This document shows positions 16,043-26,800 of a stretch of DNA of 64,000 bases, in pieces. The stretch covers positions 186,001-250,000 of the forward strand of contig NZ_WPIK01000006.1 of NCBI RefSeq assembly GCF_009754915.1, written 5' to 3'. The first letter of the stretch is position 1. Each line of letters starts with the position of its first letter. This stretch comes from Mucilaginibacter arboris (GTDB lineage Bacteria > Bacteroidota > Bacteroidia > Sphingobacteriales > Sphingobacteriaceae). Made by a program: the position numbers and the translations under genes. A model generated the notes under the pieces. It saw only the letters and a list, made by a program, of their open reading frames with translations. It searched no databases and was not told the DNA's origin.

Positions 16043-17779
16043 ATGATTCAGTTTACTAAAATAGAGTGTTTCATAATTAATTTCCCAACCTTGAACAACC
16101 ATCACAACAAACAAAATAAAGGATTAGCCCGCAATCTTCGCAATAATTCTACACGGGCAGAAATTATACTGATACTTCTTTTAGCACTACTTTTTTTAAG
16201 CGGATGCACATCAAAAGATCAATCCAATAAAACGGTTTTTAATTTTAACATGGACGATCTGCTTACTTCGCTTGATCCGGCTTTTGCACGAAACCAGAAT
16301 GCCATTTGGTGCGACAACCAGATTTATAACGGCTTGGTACAAATTGATGACAGCTTAAAAACCAAGCCTTGTATTGCCAAAACATGGGAAGTTTCTGCGG
16401 ATGGTTTGCGCTATACTTTTCATCTGCGCAACGATGTTTTTTTTCATGATGCAACACAGTTTAAAAATGGGAAAGGCCGGAAAGCGGTTGCGGCAGATTT
16501 TGTTTATAGTTTTAAACGGCTTACTGATCCGAAAATCGGTTCTTCTGGTTCCTGGATTTTTAGCGATAAAGTAGCGCTAAAAGAAGCATTTGAAGCGCCT
16601 AACGATACTACTTTCATCATCAACCTGCGCCGTCCTTTTCCGCCAATGTTAAGTTTACTTACTGCTCAATATTGTTCCGTTGTTCCGCATGAAGTGGTTG
16701 ATTTTTATGGAAAAGATTTCCGCGGCCATCCAATCGGCACTGGTCCGTTTAAGTTTAAATACTGGAAAGAGGGCGAAGTGTTCGTTCTCCTCAAAAACGA
16801 AAAATATTGGGAGATAGAAAATGGCCATCGACTGCCTTATCTGGATGCTGTACGTGCTTCTTTTATCACCAATAAACAAACAGCTTTTATGGAGTTTGTA
16901 AAGCACAACCTCGATTTTTTTAATGATATTGATGGCAGTTACCGCGATGATATCTTAACTAAATCTGGCAAGATCAGTAAAAAATACCAAGGAAAATTTA
17001 AGCTTATTACTCGTCCGTATCTTAATACAGAGTATTTAGGAATTTTGGTTGATACCAATTTAGCTATCGTTAAAACTTCACCTCTACGGATTAAAAAAGT
17101 ACGGCAAGCTATTAATTATGCTATCGACCGCGATAAAATGGTTAAATATTTACGAAACAGTGTTGGCACACCTGGCCATGCAGGTTTTGTTCCGGTTGGA
17201 ATGCCTGGTTTTGAGCAGCAAGTAGTTGAAGGTTATCACTACAACCCTGACAAATCACGAGCTTTATTGGCAGAAGCCGGCTTCAACAATGCCCATCCCC
17301 TTCCGGAAATTTTACTAAATACAACTACAACTTATCGAGATTTAGTTGAGTTTGTGCAAGGACAACTTAATTCGGTAGGCATAAAAACACGTGTAGAAGT
17401 TAGTCAGGGTGCGAGTTTAAGAGAAATGATCGCTAAAAACAGCATCAACTTTTTCAGAGGAAACTGGATTGCGGATTATCCGGATGCAGAAAATTACTTA
17501 TCCGTTTTTTACTCGCATAACAAAGTTCCTTTCGGGCCGAATTATACCAGTTTCTACCATTCGGATTTCGACAAATTATTTGAAGACAGCTATCAGGCTA
17601 AAACTGATTCTGCGAGATTTAAATTATACCGGCAAATGGATAATCTGGTGATGGAAGAATCGCCCGTTGTAATTTTGTATTATTATAAGTTAGTGAACTT
17701 GTACCAGAACAACATCAGCGGCATCAGCACTAACGGACAGAATTTATTGGTTTTGAAAAGGGTAAAGAAAGGAAGTTGA
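16043..17779 (+). CDS. OppA/DppA-type (SBP family 5) lipoprotein with chimeric N-terminus
   Basis: The 578-residue protein is an extracellular solute-binding protein of family 5 (SLDPAFARNQNAIWCDNQIYNGLV, HPIGTGPFKFKYW, AINYAIDRDKM), probably binding peptides. A lipobox LLFLSGC anchors it in a membrane. The 40 residues before the hydrophobic core are unusual: KGLARNLRNNSTRAEIIL closely resembles the start of DUF559 endonuclease-like proteins, not a signal peptide. A 12-mer variant (16172-16183) sits at the apparent junction. No permease genes are adjacent. The start at 16043 is uncertain; no other ATG precedes the lipobox. Confidence 0.85.
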   Translation: MIQFTKIECFIINFPTLNNHHNKQNKGLARNLRNNSTRAEIILILLLALLFLSGCTSKDQSNKTVFNFNMDDLLTSLDPAFARNQNAIWCDNQIYNGLVQIDDSLKTKPCIAKTWEVSADGLRYTFHLRNDVFFHDATQFKNGKGRKAVAADFVYSFKRLTDPKIGSSGSWIFSDKVALKEAFEAPNDTTFIINLRRPFPPMLSLLTAQYCSVVPHEVVDFYGKDFRGHPIGTGPFKFKYWKEGEVFVLLKNEKYWEIENGHRLPYLDAVRASFITNKQTAFMEFVKHNLDFFNDIDGSYRDDILTKSGKISKKYQGKFKLITRPYLNTEYLGILVDTNLAIVKTSPLRIKKVRQAINYAIDRDKMVKYLRNSVGTPGHAGFVPVGMPGFEQQVVEGYHYNPDKSRALLAEAGFNNAHPLPEILLNTTTTYRDLVEFVQGQLNSVGIKTRVEVSQGASLREMIAKNSINFFRGNWIADYPDAENYLSVFYSHNKVPFGPNYTSFYHSDFDKLFEDSYQAKTDSARFKLYRQMDNLVMEESPVVILYYYKLVNLYQNNISGISTNGQNLLVLKRVKKGS

Positions 17780-17786
17780 GGAGAGG

Positions 17787-17922
17787 GGAAAGTCGGAAAA
17801 GTCCGGAAGACCGAAAAAACCGGAATACTAAAAAGACCGGAAGCCGGGAAGAAAGACAAACTTTTCTTTCCGACTTCCGGTCTTTTCCACTTTTTGAACT
17901 TCCGGTCTTCCCGACTTTCCGA
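17787..17922. terminator. Nested GTCCGGAAG-type palindromes between convergent genes
   Basis: Many short units of the type GTCGGAAA, GTCCGGAAG and AAGACCGG on the left half are mirrored by CTTCCGGTC, CCGACTT and CTTTCCG on the right half, giving a long imperfect hairpin. It lies between two convergent genes and probably ends both transcripts. A 12-mer follows at 17923-17934. Confidence 0.6.
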
Positions 17923-17948
17923 ATGCTTCTTTTATCGGTATAAAATTG

Positions 17949-20489
17949 TTATTGCCTGCTGCCGCTTCCGGTGCCGCTGCCTGAAGGGATACCGCTGCCG
18001 CCTGTATCGCCTTGTTTCAGGTCATCGTTATTAATTCCTTTTTTAGGCTGAACGTTGTAGTTGATCTTACCAAAATTATAACTAAACGTTAAACCAAAAG
18101 AGCGGAATGGAAATGCAGTTTTGGTAGTTTGTACCAAATGGTTTCCGGTAATGTTCTGGTCAAAATCGATCGCTTTTTTATATGGCGAAAGTGTGTTAAA
18201 ACCAATAGTAGCTTTTTTCTTCAGTATCTCTTTTCTCGCACCTAAACCAACAAAACCGAATGACGGATTGGTACCCTGAATGGTACGGCGCGGCGAGTTT
18301 AAGATAGCAAAAACTTCGGCAGTAAAACCGCCTTTTAAAGCAAGCGTTCCGTTTGCAAAAACATTGTATAAAATGTAGGTTCCGGTACTGCTTTGCTGCG
18401 CCTGGAAAGCGCCGCTTGCATTGGGGTCATAAGTATAGGAATTAATACTGCCCCTGAGTGTCAATGGTTTTATCGGGTTAACAGAACCGAAGAAACTTAC
18501 GCCCAAAGAATTGTTTTCGCCAACGTTAGCATAAGTGGTGCGGTTAACATTGCGGGTAATATCAGTTCCATTGGCACTGGTTGTGGTATAAGTTACCGGC
18601 CCTACCAAACTTTCAATAATATTATTAGTGTGTTTGTAATAAACAGAAGCATTGATAACAGAAGACTTGATAAACGTATTGAAGTTAAACTCTACCGTTT
18701 GAGATACCTCCGGCGATAAATAAGGGTTTCCAACAGATTGGTTCTGTACGTTGCTGGTATTTAAAAACGGATTTAAAAACTGCAAGCTTGGCCGTTGTAT
18801 CCTTTTAGTATAGCTGAGTTTAAAAGTCTGGGTGCTGTTAAACGTTTTGGATATGGCAAAACTTGGGATAAAAGTAGTATAGCTGTTATCAAATGGCACC
18901 AAACCTAATACTGTATTAGCAGATTTTCCTTCAATCTGTGTATTTTCTACCCTTGCACCAACTTGTAAGCCAATACTTTTAGGTAAAGTAAAACTGAAAA
19001 CGCTGTAACCGGCATACACATCCTGATTGTAATCATAATCGTTGGAAGTAGTTGGGTTATAGGTAAATTCCCCACCATTAAGCTGGTTGTAAAAATCAGA
19101 ATTACTGTTGATACGACGAAAAATAGACTTACCGCCTGCTTCAATTTTAAGCACTTTGTTTACCGGTAAACTATAATCTGCCTGAAGCGTGTATTCATTG
19201 TTCTTCCCATCATTATTGGCCTGCTGGTTCTGAAAGGTATTGGTTGATGAACCGACAGGTGTATATAAAGAAGTATAATCTACCTCAGAAATACTGTGGC
19301 TCCATTGTCCGGCTACAGAAAGTTCATGCCCTTCTTTTTTAAATTTATGGGTATAAGCAGCATTCCAGTCGAAACCGCCGAAAGTAGATTTGCTGTTGGT
19401 GTTGTTATAATAAGCCGAATTATACTTAGGGTCTGTGGTAACGTTGTTGATATCGCTATTCGTTTTAAATCCGCCCTGGTTAAAACGAATGGTTGAAGTG
19501 ATGCTGTTAAAATTATTAAAATCATAATTTACAGAACCCGAACCAGTGCCTGCATAACGCTTAACCTTGCTTAAAGTAGTTTGGTTAGTTAGCGTTCTGG
19601 AAGTATCGTTATAACTGTAAAAAGTAGATGGCGTAGTTTGCGGCCAGGTATAATTACCGCCAATATTAGCTGTAACTGTTAAACGGTTTTGCTTAATGTT
19701 AAGATTAATGTTTCCGTTATTTTGCCTGGTACCCACGCCGCCGCTTACAGAACCGCTTACACCGGCAACATTTTTATTTTTGGTGATGATGTTGATGATA
19801 CCGCCTGATCCTTCTGCATCATATTTTGCGGATGGAGAAGTGATCACTTCCACATTTTTAATCTGATCGGCAGGTAAAGAGCGCAAAACATCAGCTAAAT
19901 TATTCGACATGGCACCGGAAGGCTTGCCGTTAATTAATACACGTACGTTTTGGTCGCCGCGTAAAGCTACGTTTCCGTTAATATCTACAGATAATAAAGG
20001 CACTTTTCTTAAAATATCTGTAGCATTACCTCCGGCAGAAGTAACGTCTTTCTCAGCATTATACACAATTTTATCAATCCTGTTATCAATTAGCGGCGCA
20101 TCAGCAACAATATCTACTCCTTTTAACGTACGTCCAGATGGAGACAAACGGATAGCGCCCAGATTAGCATCGGGTTTGCCGGGCGTAGTGGTAACCGGAT
20201 CGATAGTTTTTGTTGGATAACCAATAAAACTTACCGTAATTTTGTATTTGCCGTTATTGATATTATTAATCCTAAAACCGCCTTTCTCATCGGTAACTAC
20301 TCCGTTTAAAGGTACTTTTCCGCCACTGCGATATAAAGTAATGGTTGCATAATCAATCGGTTTTTTAGTAACCGAATCTATAACCGATCCCGAAATCCTT
20401 CCGGTAACAGAGGAACCGCCGCCAGGAAACTGGGCCCGGGCAGAAAGGGTGAAGGCAAATAAAGAAAAAAGTAAAAATAAGCGTTTCAT
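17949..20489 (-). CDS. TonB-dependent receptor, outer-membrane beta-barrel family
   Basis: The 846-residue protein has a signal peptide (ending ARAQ), a carboxypeptidase-like regulatory domain (GRISGSVIDSVTKKPIDYATITLYRSGG), a plug domain (DILRKVPLLSVDINGNVALRGDQNVRVLINGKPS, then SAKYDAEGSGGIINIITK) and a barrel of the OMP_b-brl_3 type. The C-terminus is a Gly/Ser-rich tail (SGIPSGSGTGSGSRQ) after the last strands, so it lacks the usual terminal Phe. The ligand is unknown. It is monocistronic, convergent with the OppA-like gene, and separated from leuS by a hairpin region. Confidence 0.9.
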   Translation of the reverse strand: MKRLFLLFSLFAFTLSARAQFPGGGSSVTGRISGSVIDSVTKKPIDYATITLYRSGGKVPLNGVVTDEKGGFRINNINNGKYKITVSFIGYPTKTIDPVTTTPGKPDANLGAIRLSPSGRTLKGVDIVADAPLIDNRIDKIVYNAEKDVTSAGGNATDILRKVPLLSVDINGNVALRGDQNVRVLINGKPSGAMSNNLADVLRSLPADQIKNVEVITSPSAKYDAEGSGGIINIITKNKNVAGVSGSVSGGVGTRQNNGNINLNIKQNRLTVTANIGGNYTWPQTTPSTFYSYNDTSRTLTNQTTLSKVKRYAGTGSGSVNYDFNNFNSITSTIRFNQGGFKTNSDINNVTTDPKYNSAYYNNTNSKSTFGGFDWNAAYTHKFKKEGHELSVAGQWSHSISEVDYTSLYTPVGSSTNTFQNQQANNDGKNNEYTLQADYSLPVNKVLKIEAGGKSIFRRINSNSDFYNQLNGGEFTYNPTTSNDYDYNQDVYAGYSVFSFTLPKSIGLQVGARVENTQIEGKSANTVLGLVPFDNSYTTFIPSFAISKTFNSTQTFKLSYTKRIQRPSLQFLNPFLNTSNVQNQSVGNPYLSPEVSQTVEFNFNTFIKSSVINASVYYKHTNNIIESLVGPVTYTTTSANGTDITRNVNRTTYANVGENNSLGVSFFGSVNPIKPLTLRGSINSYTYDPNASGAFQAQQSSTGTYILYNVFANGTLALKGGFTAEVFAILNSPRRTIQGTNPSFGFVGLGARKEILKKKATIGFNTLSPYKKAIDFDQNITGNHLVQTTKTAFPFRSFGLTFSYNFGKINYNVQPKKGINNDDLKQGDTGGSGIPSGSGTGSGSRQ

Positions 20490-20556
20490 TAATATATTTT
20501 TTGGAATTGGAGATGCAAAAGTGGGAATTGTTACAGCGTTAAAAGAAATTTAGTTG

Positions 20557-20660
20557 TAAAAGAAGCATTACCTGGGAAGAAGACTGAGAGGTGAAAGGAC
20601 AAAGGTGAAAGCCTGAACCGTATCGGCCTTTCTCCTTTTACCTAAAAACCCTTAACCTTT
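20557..20660. terminator. 12-mer plus hairpin region between leuS and the TonB receptor gene
   Basis: An exact 12-mer (20557-20568) is followed by AAAGGTGAAAGCC and, after a short loop, GGCCTTTCTCCTTTT, then CCTAAAAACC. The hairpin lies just past the leuS stop and likely terminates it. Confidence 0.5.
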
Positions 20661-20667
20661 AACCTCC

Positions 20668-23667
20668 TCAAACAACCATATTTACAATACGGCCTTTTAC
20701 CACAATTACTTTTTTAGGGGTTTTTCCGCCAAGATATTTCTGCACATTTTCATCCGCTAAAACAAGCGTTTCTACTTCTTTCGGGTCTAAACTAAGCGGA
20801 ATATTCAAATTAGTTTTTGTTTTTCCGTTGATGGAGATCGGGTACGAAAAAGCATCTTCCACCAAAAACTCCGGGTTAAATTTTGGATAAGTTGCGTAAG
20901 ATAAAGTTCCGGCTTCATTGCCCAGCAACTTCCACAATTCTTCGCAAATGTGCGGTGCATAAGGCGATAGAATAATTACCATATCCTGCAGGATGCTTCT
21001 TTTAGCACACTTTAATTCGGTTAGTTCATTTACCGCGATCATAAAGCTGGAAACGGAAGTGTTGAACGAGAAACGCTCTACATCATCTTCCACTTTTTTA
21101 ATGATCTTATGTAAAGTTTTCAGTTCTGCTTTTGTTGGTGCTTCGTTTATCACCCTAAAATTGAAGTTGTCGTCATGGAACAGTTTCCAGAATTTCCGCA
21201 GGAATTTGAAAACACCTTCGATCCCGTTGGTGTTCCAGGGTTTAGATTGTTCCAGCGGACCTAAAAACATTTCGTACATCCGTAAAGTATCCGCGCCATA
21301 ACGTTCAATCATTTCATCCGGATTGACTACATTGAACTTGGATTTGGACATTTTTTCTACTTCTGGCTTAGTGTAGAATTTATCATCGCCGTTTGAGCCT
21401 TCAAATTTTTTAAAACTACCATTTTGCCAACATCCACCAGAACACCAGAAAATCGCATTTTTGAACTCAGGGCGCCATTCAATGAACTTATGTATATCTA
21501 ATTCATGTGTAAGTGAATTAACACATTTTATATCTACATGATGCTGAGAAGTTGCGTAGAGAACCTCTGCTTTGGACCATTCAGTATTTACTAAAGTTTC
21601 ATCAATACGTTCTCTAACATTTTGACTTATTATTAATCTTTCAGTATTAGGAAAATTAAATTGTAATCCTTGAATCATGTAAAAAGTTGACCCAGATGTA
21701 CCTGAAATATTAATTTTTTCAGATACGCCCTGAATCATTCCCTGGTTAATCAGCTTTTTAAAAGGTTCCTCTTCTACTACCAAACCCAAATCTTTTAAAA
21801 ACTTGTTCCAGAAACGGCTGTACAGTAAATGTCCGGTTGCATGTTCGCTGCCGCCGATGTACAAATCCACATCTTTCCAGTAAGCTATAGCTTCTTTTGA
21901 GGCAAATTCCTGCCCGTTTTTCGGATCCATGTAACGGTACCAGTACCAGCTGCTTCCCGCCCAGCCTGGCATGGTGCTTAATTCGTATTCAAATTCATTT
22001 TGGTATTTCCAGTTTTCTGCACGGGCCAAAGGCGGTTCGCCGCTTTCTGTTGGCAAATATTTATCCACTTCCGGTAAAACCAAAGGCAGTTTGTCCTGAT
22101 CGATTAATTGTGGCAAACCATCTTTGAAATATACCGGAACAGGTTCTCCCCAGTAACGCTGCCGGCCGAAAATAGCATCGCGCTGGCGGTAGTTGATTTT
22201 TGCTTTTCCGGCGTTCAGTTCTTCCAGTTTGACAATTACCGCAGCCGTTGCTTCTTTATATTCCATTCCATTGATAAAACCGGAATTGATATAATGGCCT
22301 TCTTTCGTGGCATCTGCTTCTTTTAGCACATCTTTTTGTGTATCTAAAATGGCAACAATCGGCAAATTAAAATGTGTAGCAAAACGATGATCGCGCGCAT
22401 CTCCGGAAGGAACGCCCATTACCGCACCGGTCCCGTATCCTGCCAAAACGTAATCGGCAATCCAAACCGGAATTTTCTTTCCGTCTAAAGGATTAATCAC
22501 ATAACTGCCTGTAAAAGCGCCGGAAACGGTTTTAGTATCGGCCATCCGGTCCAGTTCCGATTTCTTTTTCGCCTGATCGATGTAGGTATCAATATCCGCC
22601 TGCTGACCTGGTGTTGTTAGGGATTTTACCAGTTCATGTTCCGGAGCCAATACGACGAAAGTAACACCGAAAATGGTATCTACACGGGTGGTAAAGACTT
22701 CGAGCGAGAGCGAAGATTGTGGAGCGGGGAGCGGACTTGCAAATTCGCTCTTTTCACTCCCCGCTCCCCGCTCTGGGTTCGCTCCCCGCTCAATCCCAAA
22801 CCGCACCATCGCGCCAACACTCTTCCCAATCCAGTTACGCTGCATTTCTTTCAGCGGTTCCGGCCAGTCGATCGTATCCAAACCTTGCAGCAAACGCTCG
22901 GCATATGCCGTAATGCGCATGCTCCATTGCATCATTTTTTTTTGTTCGACGGGATAACCGCCGCGTTCAGAAAAACCGTCTTTCACTTCATCATTTGCCA
23001 AAACCGTCCCTAACGCCGGGCACCAGTTTACGGTGCTTTCGCGGAGATAGGTTAAGCGATATTTCAGCAGTTCCTCCTGCTTTTTTTGGTCGGTAAAAGA
23101 AGCATACTCCTCCGCAGAAAAACTTAAAACATCTTCATCGGATGCTGCTTTTACCGCATGATTTCCTTCAGCTTCAAACTTTTGAATTAAGGTTGATATA
23201 GATTCTGCCTTGTCTGTTTCCAGGTTGTACCAGGAATTGAACAATTGCATAAAGATCCACTGCGTCCATTTATAATAATCGGGCGAACTAGTGCGTACTT
23301 CACGGCTCCAATCAAAAGAAAAACCAATCTGGTCTAACTGACGGCGGTAAGTGGCAATATTTTGTTCGGTAGTGATGGCAGGATGCTGACCGGTTTGTAT
23401 AGCGTATTGTTCTGCAGGAAGCCCGAAAGAATCGTAACCCATCGGGTGCAGCACGTTAAAACCTTTTAAACGTTTGTAGCGTGCAAAAATATCCGAAGCA
23501 ATATAACCCAGCGGATGTCCAACATGCAAACCGGCGCCCGAAGGGTACGGAAACATATCCATCACGTAATATTTAGGTTTGGAAGAATGGTTTTCTACTT
23601 TAAAAGTCTGGTTTTCGGCCCAAAACTTTTGCCATTCGCTTTCTATTTGTCTGAATTGATAATCCAT
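20668..23667 (-). CDS. leuS: Leucyl-tRNA synthetase
   Basis: The 999-residue class I synthetase charges tRNA-Leu. The HIGH motif is HVGH (residues 48-51), and KMSKS occurs as EKMSKSKFN (about residue 772). The editing domain has FTTRVDTIFGVTFVVLAPEHELV. The protein is longer than the usual ~930-950 residues. Part of the excess is a 30-residue in-frame insert (22702-22791) between GAMVRFGI and EVFTTRVDT. The insert is rich in Glu, Gly, Ser and Pro and is encoded by a palindromic repeat. Two 12-mers lie inside the gene (20993-21004, 23094-23105). The frame is intact and the enzyme should be essential. Confidence 0.97.
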   Translation of the reverse strand: MDYQFRQIESEWQKFWAENQTFKVENHSSKPKYYVMDMFPYPSGAGLHVGHPLGYIASDIFARYKRLKGFNVLHPMGYDSFGLPAEQYAIQTGQHPAITTEQNIATYRRQLDQIGFSFDWSREVRTSSPDYYKWTQWIFMQLFNSWYNLETDKAESISTLIQKFEAEGNHAVKAASDEDVLSFSAEEYASFTDQKKQEELLKYRLTYLRESTVNWCPALGTVLANDEVKDGFSERGGYPVEQKKMMQWSMRITAYAERLLQGLDTIDWPEPLKEMQRNWIGKSVGAMVRFGIERGANPERGAGSEKSEFASPLPAPQSSLSLEVFTTRVDTIFGVTFVVLAPEHELVKSLTTPGQQADIDTYIDQAKKKSELDRMADTKTVSGAFTGSYVINPLDGKKIPVWIADYVLAGYGTGAVMGVPSGDARDHRFATHFNLPIVAILDTQKDVLKEADATKEGHYINSGFINGMEYKEATAAVIVKLEELNAGKAKINYRQRDAIFGRQRYWGEPVPVYFKDGLPQLIDQDKLPLVLPEVDKYLPTESGEPPLARAENWKYQNEFEYELSTMPGWAGSSWYWYRYMDPKNGQEFASKEAIAYWKDVDLYIGGSEHATGHLLYSRFWNKFLKDLGLVVEEEPFKKLINQGMIQGVSEKINISGTSGSTFYMIQGLQFNFPNTERLIISQNVRERIDETLVNTEWSKAEVLYATSQHHVDIKCVNSLTHELDIHKFIEWRPEFKNAIFWCSGGCWQNGSFKKFEGSNGDDKFYTKPEVEKMSKSKFNVVNPDEMIERYGADTLRMYEMFLGPLEQSKPWNTNGIEGVFKFLRKFWKLFHDDNFNFRVINEAPTKAELKTLHKIIKKVEDDVERFSFNTSVSSFMIAVNELTELKCAKRSILQDMVIILSPYAPHICEELWKLLGNEAGTLSYATYPKFNPEFLVEDAFSYPISINGKTKTNLNIPLSLDPKEVETLVLADENVQKYLGGKTPKKVIVVKGRIVNMVV
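22702..22791. repeat. 90-bp palindromic element inserted in frame in leuS
   Basis: Arms built from GGAGCGGGGAGCG and CGCTCCCCGCTC face each other across a central GCAAATTCGCTC. The length is exactly 30 codons and no stop is created in the leuS frame. A similar 93-bp insert lies in ribF. Confidence 0.75.
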
Positions 23668-23700
23668 TTTCGCTTTTCCGGGAATTGAACCGCGAAATTA

Positions 23701-23766
23701 AAAAAATCGGTTGGTTAAAAATTGATTATTCGGAAGTATCAGTTTTATAGTGGTAAAAGAAGCATG
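23701..23766. repeat. 65-bp repeat upstream of the SNF2 gene, copy 1
   Basis: It contains GGTTAAAAATTGATTATTC, then AGTATCAGTTTTATAGTGG and a terminal 12-mer (23754-23765). A nearly identical copy in the same orientation lies just after the helicase gene at 27635-27699. Confidence 0.8.
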
Positions 23767-23818
23767 TAAAGTCAATATTGTACATGCCTTTTTCAGGAGA
23801 AGTATTTTTCACTTCTTA

Positions 23819-23826
23819 TATCTTTG
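23819..23826 (+). promoter_or_regulatory. Candidate -7 box for the SNF2 helicase gene
   Basis: TATCTTTG matches TAnnTTTG and ends 3 nt before the ATG at 23830, so a leaderless mRNA is possible. No clear -33 TTG is present. Confidence 0.35.
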
Positions 23827-23829
23827 CGC

Positions 23830-26800
23830 ATGCAATTTATTGATAAAATCAACTTCTATCTCGATAAACAATCCAAATCACAATTGGATAAAGGCAGACG
23901 GATTGCTTCTTTTAAAGCAGTTAAAATAAAGGAAGGCGACGACAAAGAAAGTTATGAACTTCAAGTTCCAAGCGAAAGCAGCAGATATAATTATACTGTT
24001 GATATTTACGATATTGAAAGTTCTCCTGATCTGGGAATTATGTGTGAATGCCCGGCGTTTTTCGACCATGAAGATTGCAAACATTGCGTTGCCGCCGCAA
24101 TTACTATCCGAAGAAGATTATCATCAGATGTTACAGAAATACCGATAATAGCAACACCCGAAGTAAAAGAAGGAAAACAAATTAAGCTTGACCAAGACGG
24201 CTATTTTCATTTTACAATGGATAGTATTTCTGGTTATACTTTACAAAGGCTGGCCGGCAATCCAAGTCAAAGCGCTATAAATAAGATCCTGAATAATTTA
24301 AAGCCCGGGCCTTTAAATATGCCCCACCAATGCTTTAGTTATTATGAGAAATCGAAAAAGGTTTGCGATGTGGATATTGTGTTTGATAGAAATAACGGCT
24401 TTAAAACACGCTGTACCTGCAGCGATAAAACCTATCCTTTATGCAAACATGTGTTTGGCGGCTTTGCTTACCTGGAGTATCATTACAACAGGTTTTATTT
24501 TAATCGTTTTAAGCTTTTTACCGACGAAAAAAATAAAATCCTGGCTAATTACGGCCTCAGCCTGAACGATCCGGAAGCAAAAGATTTTGAATGGCAGGTT
24601 TCCCCCTGGGGAGAACTAACCCTGATAAAAAAGCCAGCTTATTTAATTTCGGCCGGCAATATTGTGTTTTTGCAAGGCATTAAACAAAGTATTTTAGGAA
24701 ATGCCACAACCAGGTATAATATGCTTAGGCTGCAGCTTCCTGCCAGTACAATGCTGGATTTTGAAATTGGCTTCCTTTTTAATTTCACCTCTGCCAGGCA
24801 TATTGGTTTTGAACTGGAAACGGTTTTTGTACGCGAAAAGAATGGCAAACAGGACCTGAAAAAATTGGTGCTGCACAATCAAAGCAACCTTCCTTTTTTA
24901 CAATCTCTGAGTGATGATATTTTCTATCAACTCCTGGAATTCAGCGATCAGAAATTAGTGGAATGGATGGCGCAAAAAGGTAATTCCTACTTAAATAGTT
25001 ACGCAAATCCCTGGAACCAGATCAGTGAGCCCGACAGAGAGCAGTTAAAAAAACATTACCTGGAACTTTTGCAAAACTTATGGCCAGTGCTTTGCGAGGA
25101 ACCTTTTGTTTACCAGTTAAACGAAGGACGCTTTAGCAATGCCAATATTCAACCTGTAAAATTAAGTAAAACGCCAGTCCAATTATTTTTTACTGTTGAT
25201 GCAGATGAACGTTTTATCACCATAAAAATCGATTTTATTTTAGAAGGTGTTGATTTGTTAGCAAATCAGGCAAAAGTTTTAAAAAGCGGGCTTATTTTAG
25301 AAGCAGACAACACACTTTACCTGTTGCAAAACCCGGAAGACCTGCTGCTTGCTCAAAACTTTGCCGGCGGTTTGCTTAAATTTCCAATTGCCGACCAGCT
25401 CGAAATTATTCGAAACATCATACTTCCTTTACAGGCAAAATATTCGGTTATGGTAAGCAATTCCCTCAACTTTGATGTAACCGGACCGGAACCGCAGCCG
25501 CAGTTGCTTTTAAGCGAGTTTGAAGATAAATTTTTGATGCTGAAACCCCGCTTTTTATACGGGGAAACTTTAATTGACTATGATGACAACCAGGAGCATA
25601 TCCAGCAAAGCGAAGGGGCAATCAAAATTTTAAAAAGAAATAAGCCCGAAGAAAAAAAGCTGTATGAATACCTGCGCACCCTGCACCCTAAATTTGCATC
25701 GCAGCGCAACAACCTTTATTACTTTTTGCCTTTTGCAGAAGTGATGAAAGGCAACTGGTTTTTAAACATGATCCAGCAGGTGCAGGAAGCTGGTTTTCCT
25801 GTTTTTGGCTTGCAGGATTTAAAAACCTTCCGCTATAATACCCATACGCCAACTTTTGACATTGAGGCCGGCAGCGGGATCGACTGGTTTGACCTGAAAA
25901 TAGAAATCCACTGGGGCGAGCAGCAGGTTCCGCTTGCAGCTATACGCAAAGCTATTTTAAACAAACAGGAAGCTGTTTTGCTGGATGATGGCACGCTGGG
26001 CATCATCCCGGCCGAATGGCTGGAGCAATACGGTTTATTGCTGAAAGTTGGTAATGAAAAAGAAGGCAAAGTACGCGTGAGCAAGTTGCATTACAATTTG
26101 CTGGATGAACTGGGCGATAAGTTAAACAACCAGGATGTGCAATTAGAAATAGCCGAAAAAAAACGAAAACTGGTCAATTTTAGCGAAATGCAAACGCATC
26201 AGCCGCCATCCGCTGCCATTAACGCGCAGTTAAGGCCATACCAATTGGCCGGTTTCCAGTGGTTGCAGGCGCTGGACGAGCTGGGCTGGGGCGGCTGCCT
26301 CGCTGATGATATGGGCTTGGGGAAAACCTTGCAGGCCATTACCTTTCTGCAATTCCTGAAAGAGAAAAAACCCGGCGGTACACAACTGGTTGTTTGCCCC
26401 ACTTCGCTTATTTTTAACTGGGAAAACGAGCTGGATAAATTTGGCCCGGACTTAAAATACCATACGTATTACGGCAACATGCGCAGTTTTGACGACGATC
26501 ATTTTGAAAAATTCGACGTTATTTTAACAACTTATGGTGTGGTAAGGCTGGATGTAGAACACTTATCCAGGTTTAGCTGGCATTATATTATTCTGGATGA
26601 AAGCCAGGCGATTAAAAATCCTGATGCCCAGGTTACTAAATCGCTGCAATTGTTAAAAGCCGAAAATAAACTCATCCTCAGCGGTACGCCTGTTCAAAAC
26701 AATACTTATGACCTTTTTGCACAGTTTAATTTTATCAATCCCGGTTTCTTAGGTCAGCGTGAATTTTTCAAGCAGGAATTTGCAAACCCGATTGATAAGT

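Noticed and set aside
21450-21740. AT-rich, odd-looking segment before KMSKS of leuS, considered as an inserted foreign piece
   Set aside because: Bacteroidota LeuS proteins normally have an extra domain at this place, and the frame and motifs continue normally.
22636-23013. 125-codon ORF opposite leuS
   Set aside because: Shadow of leuS; its Ser/Pro-rich part is the reverse complement of the palindromic insert.
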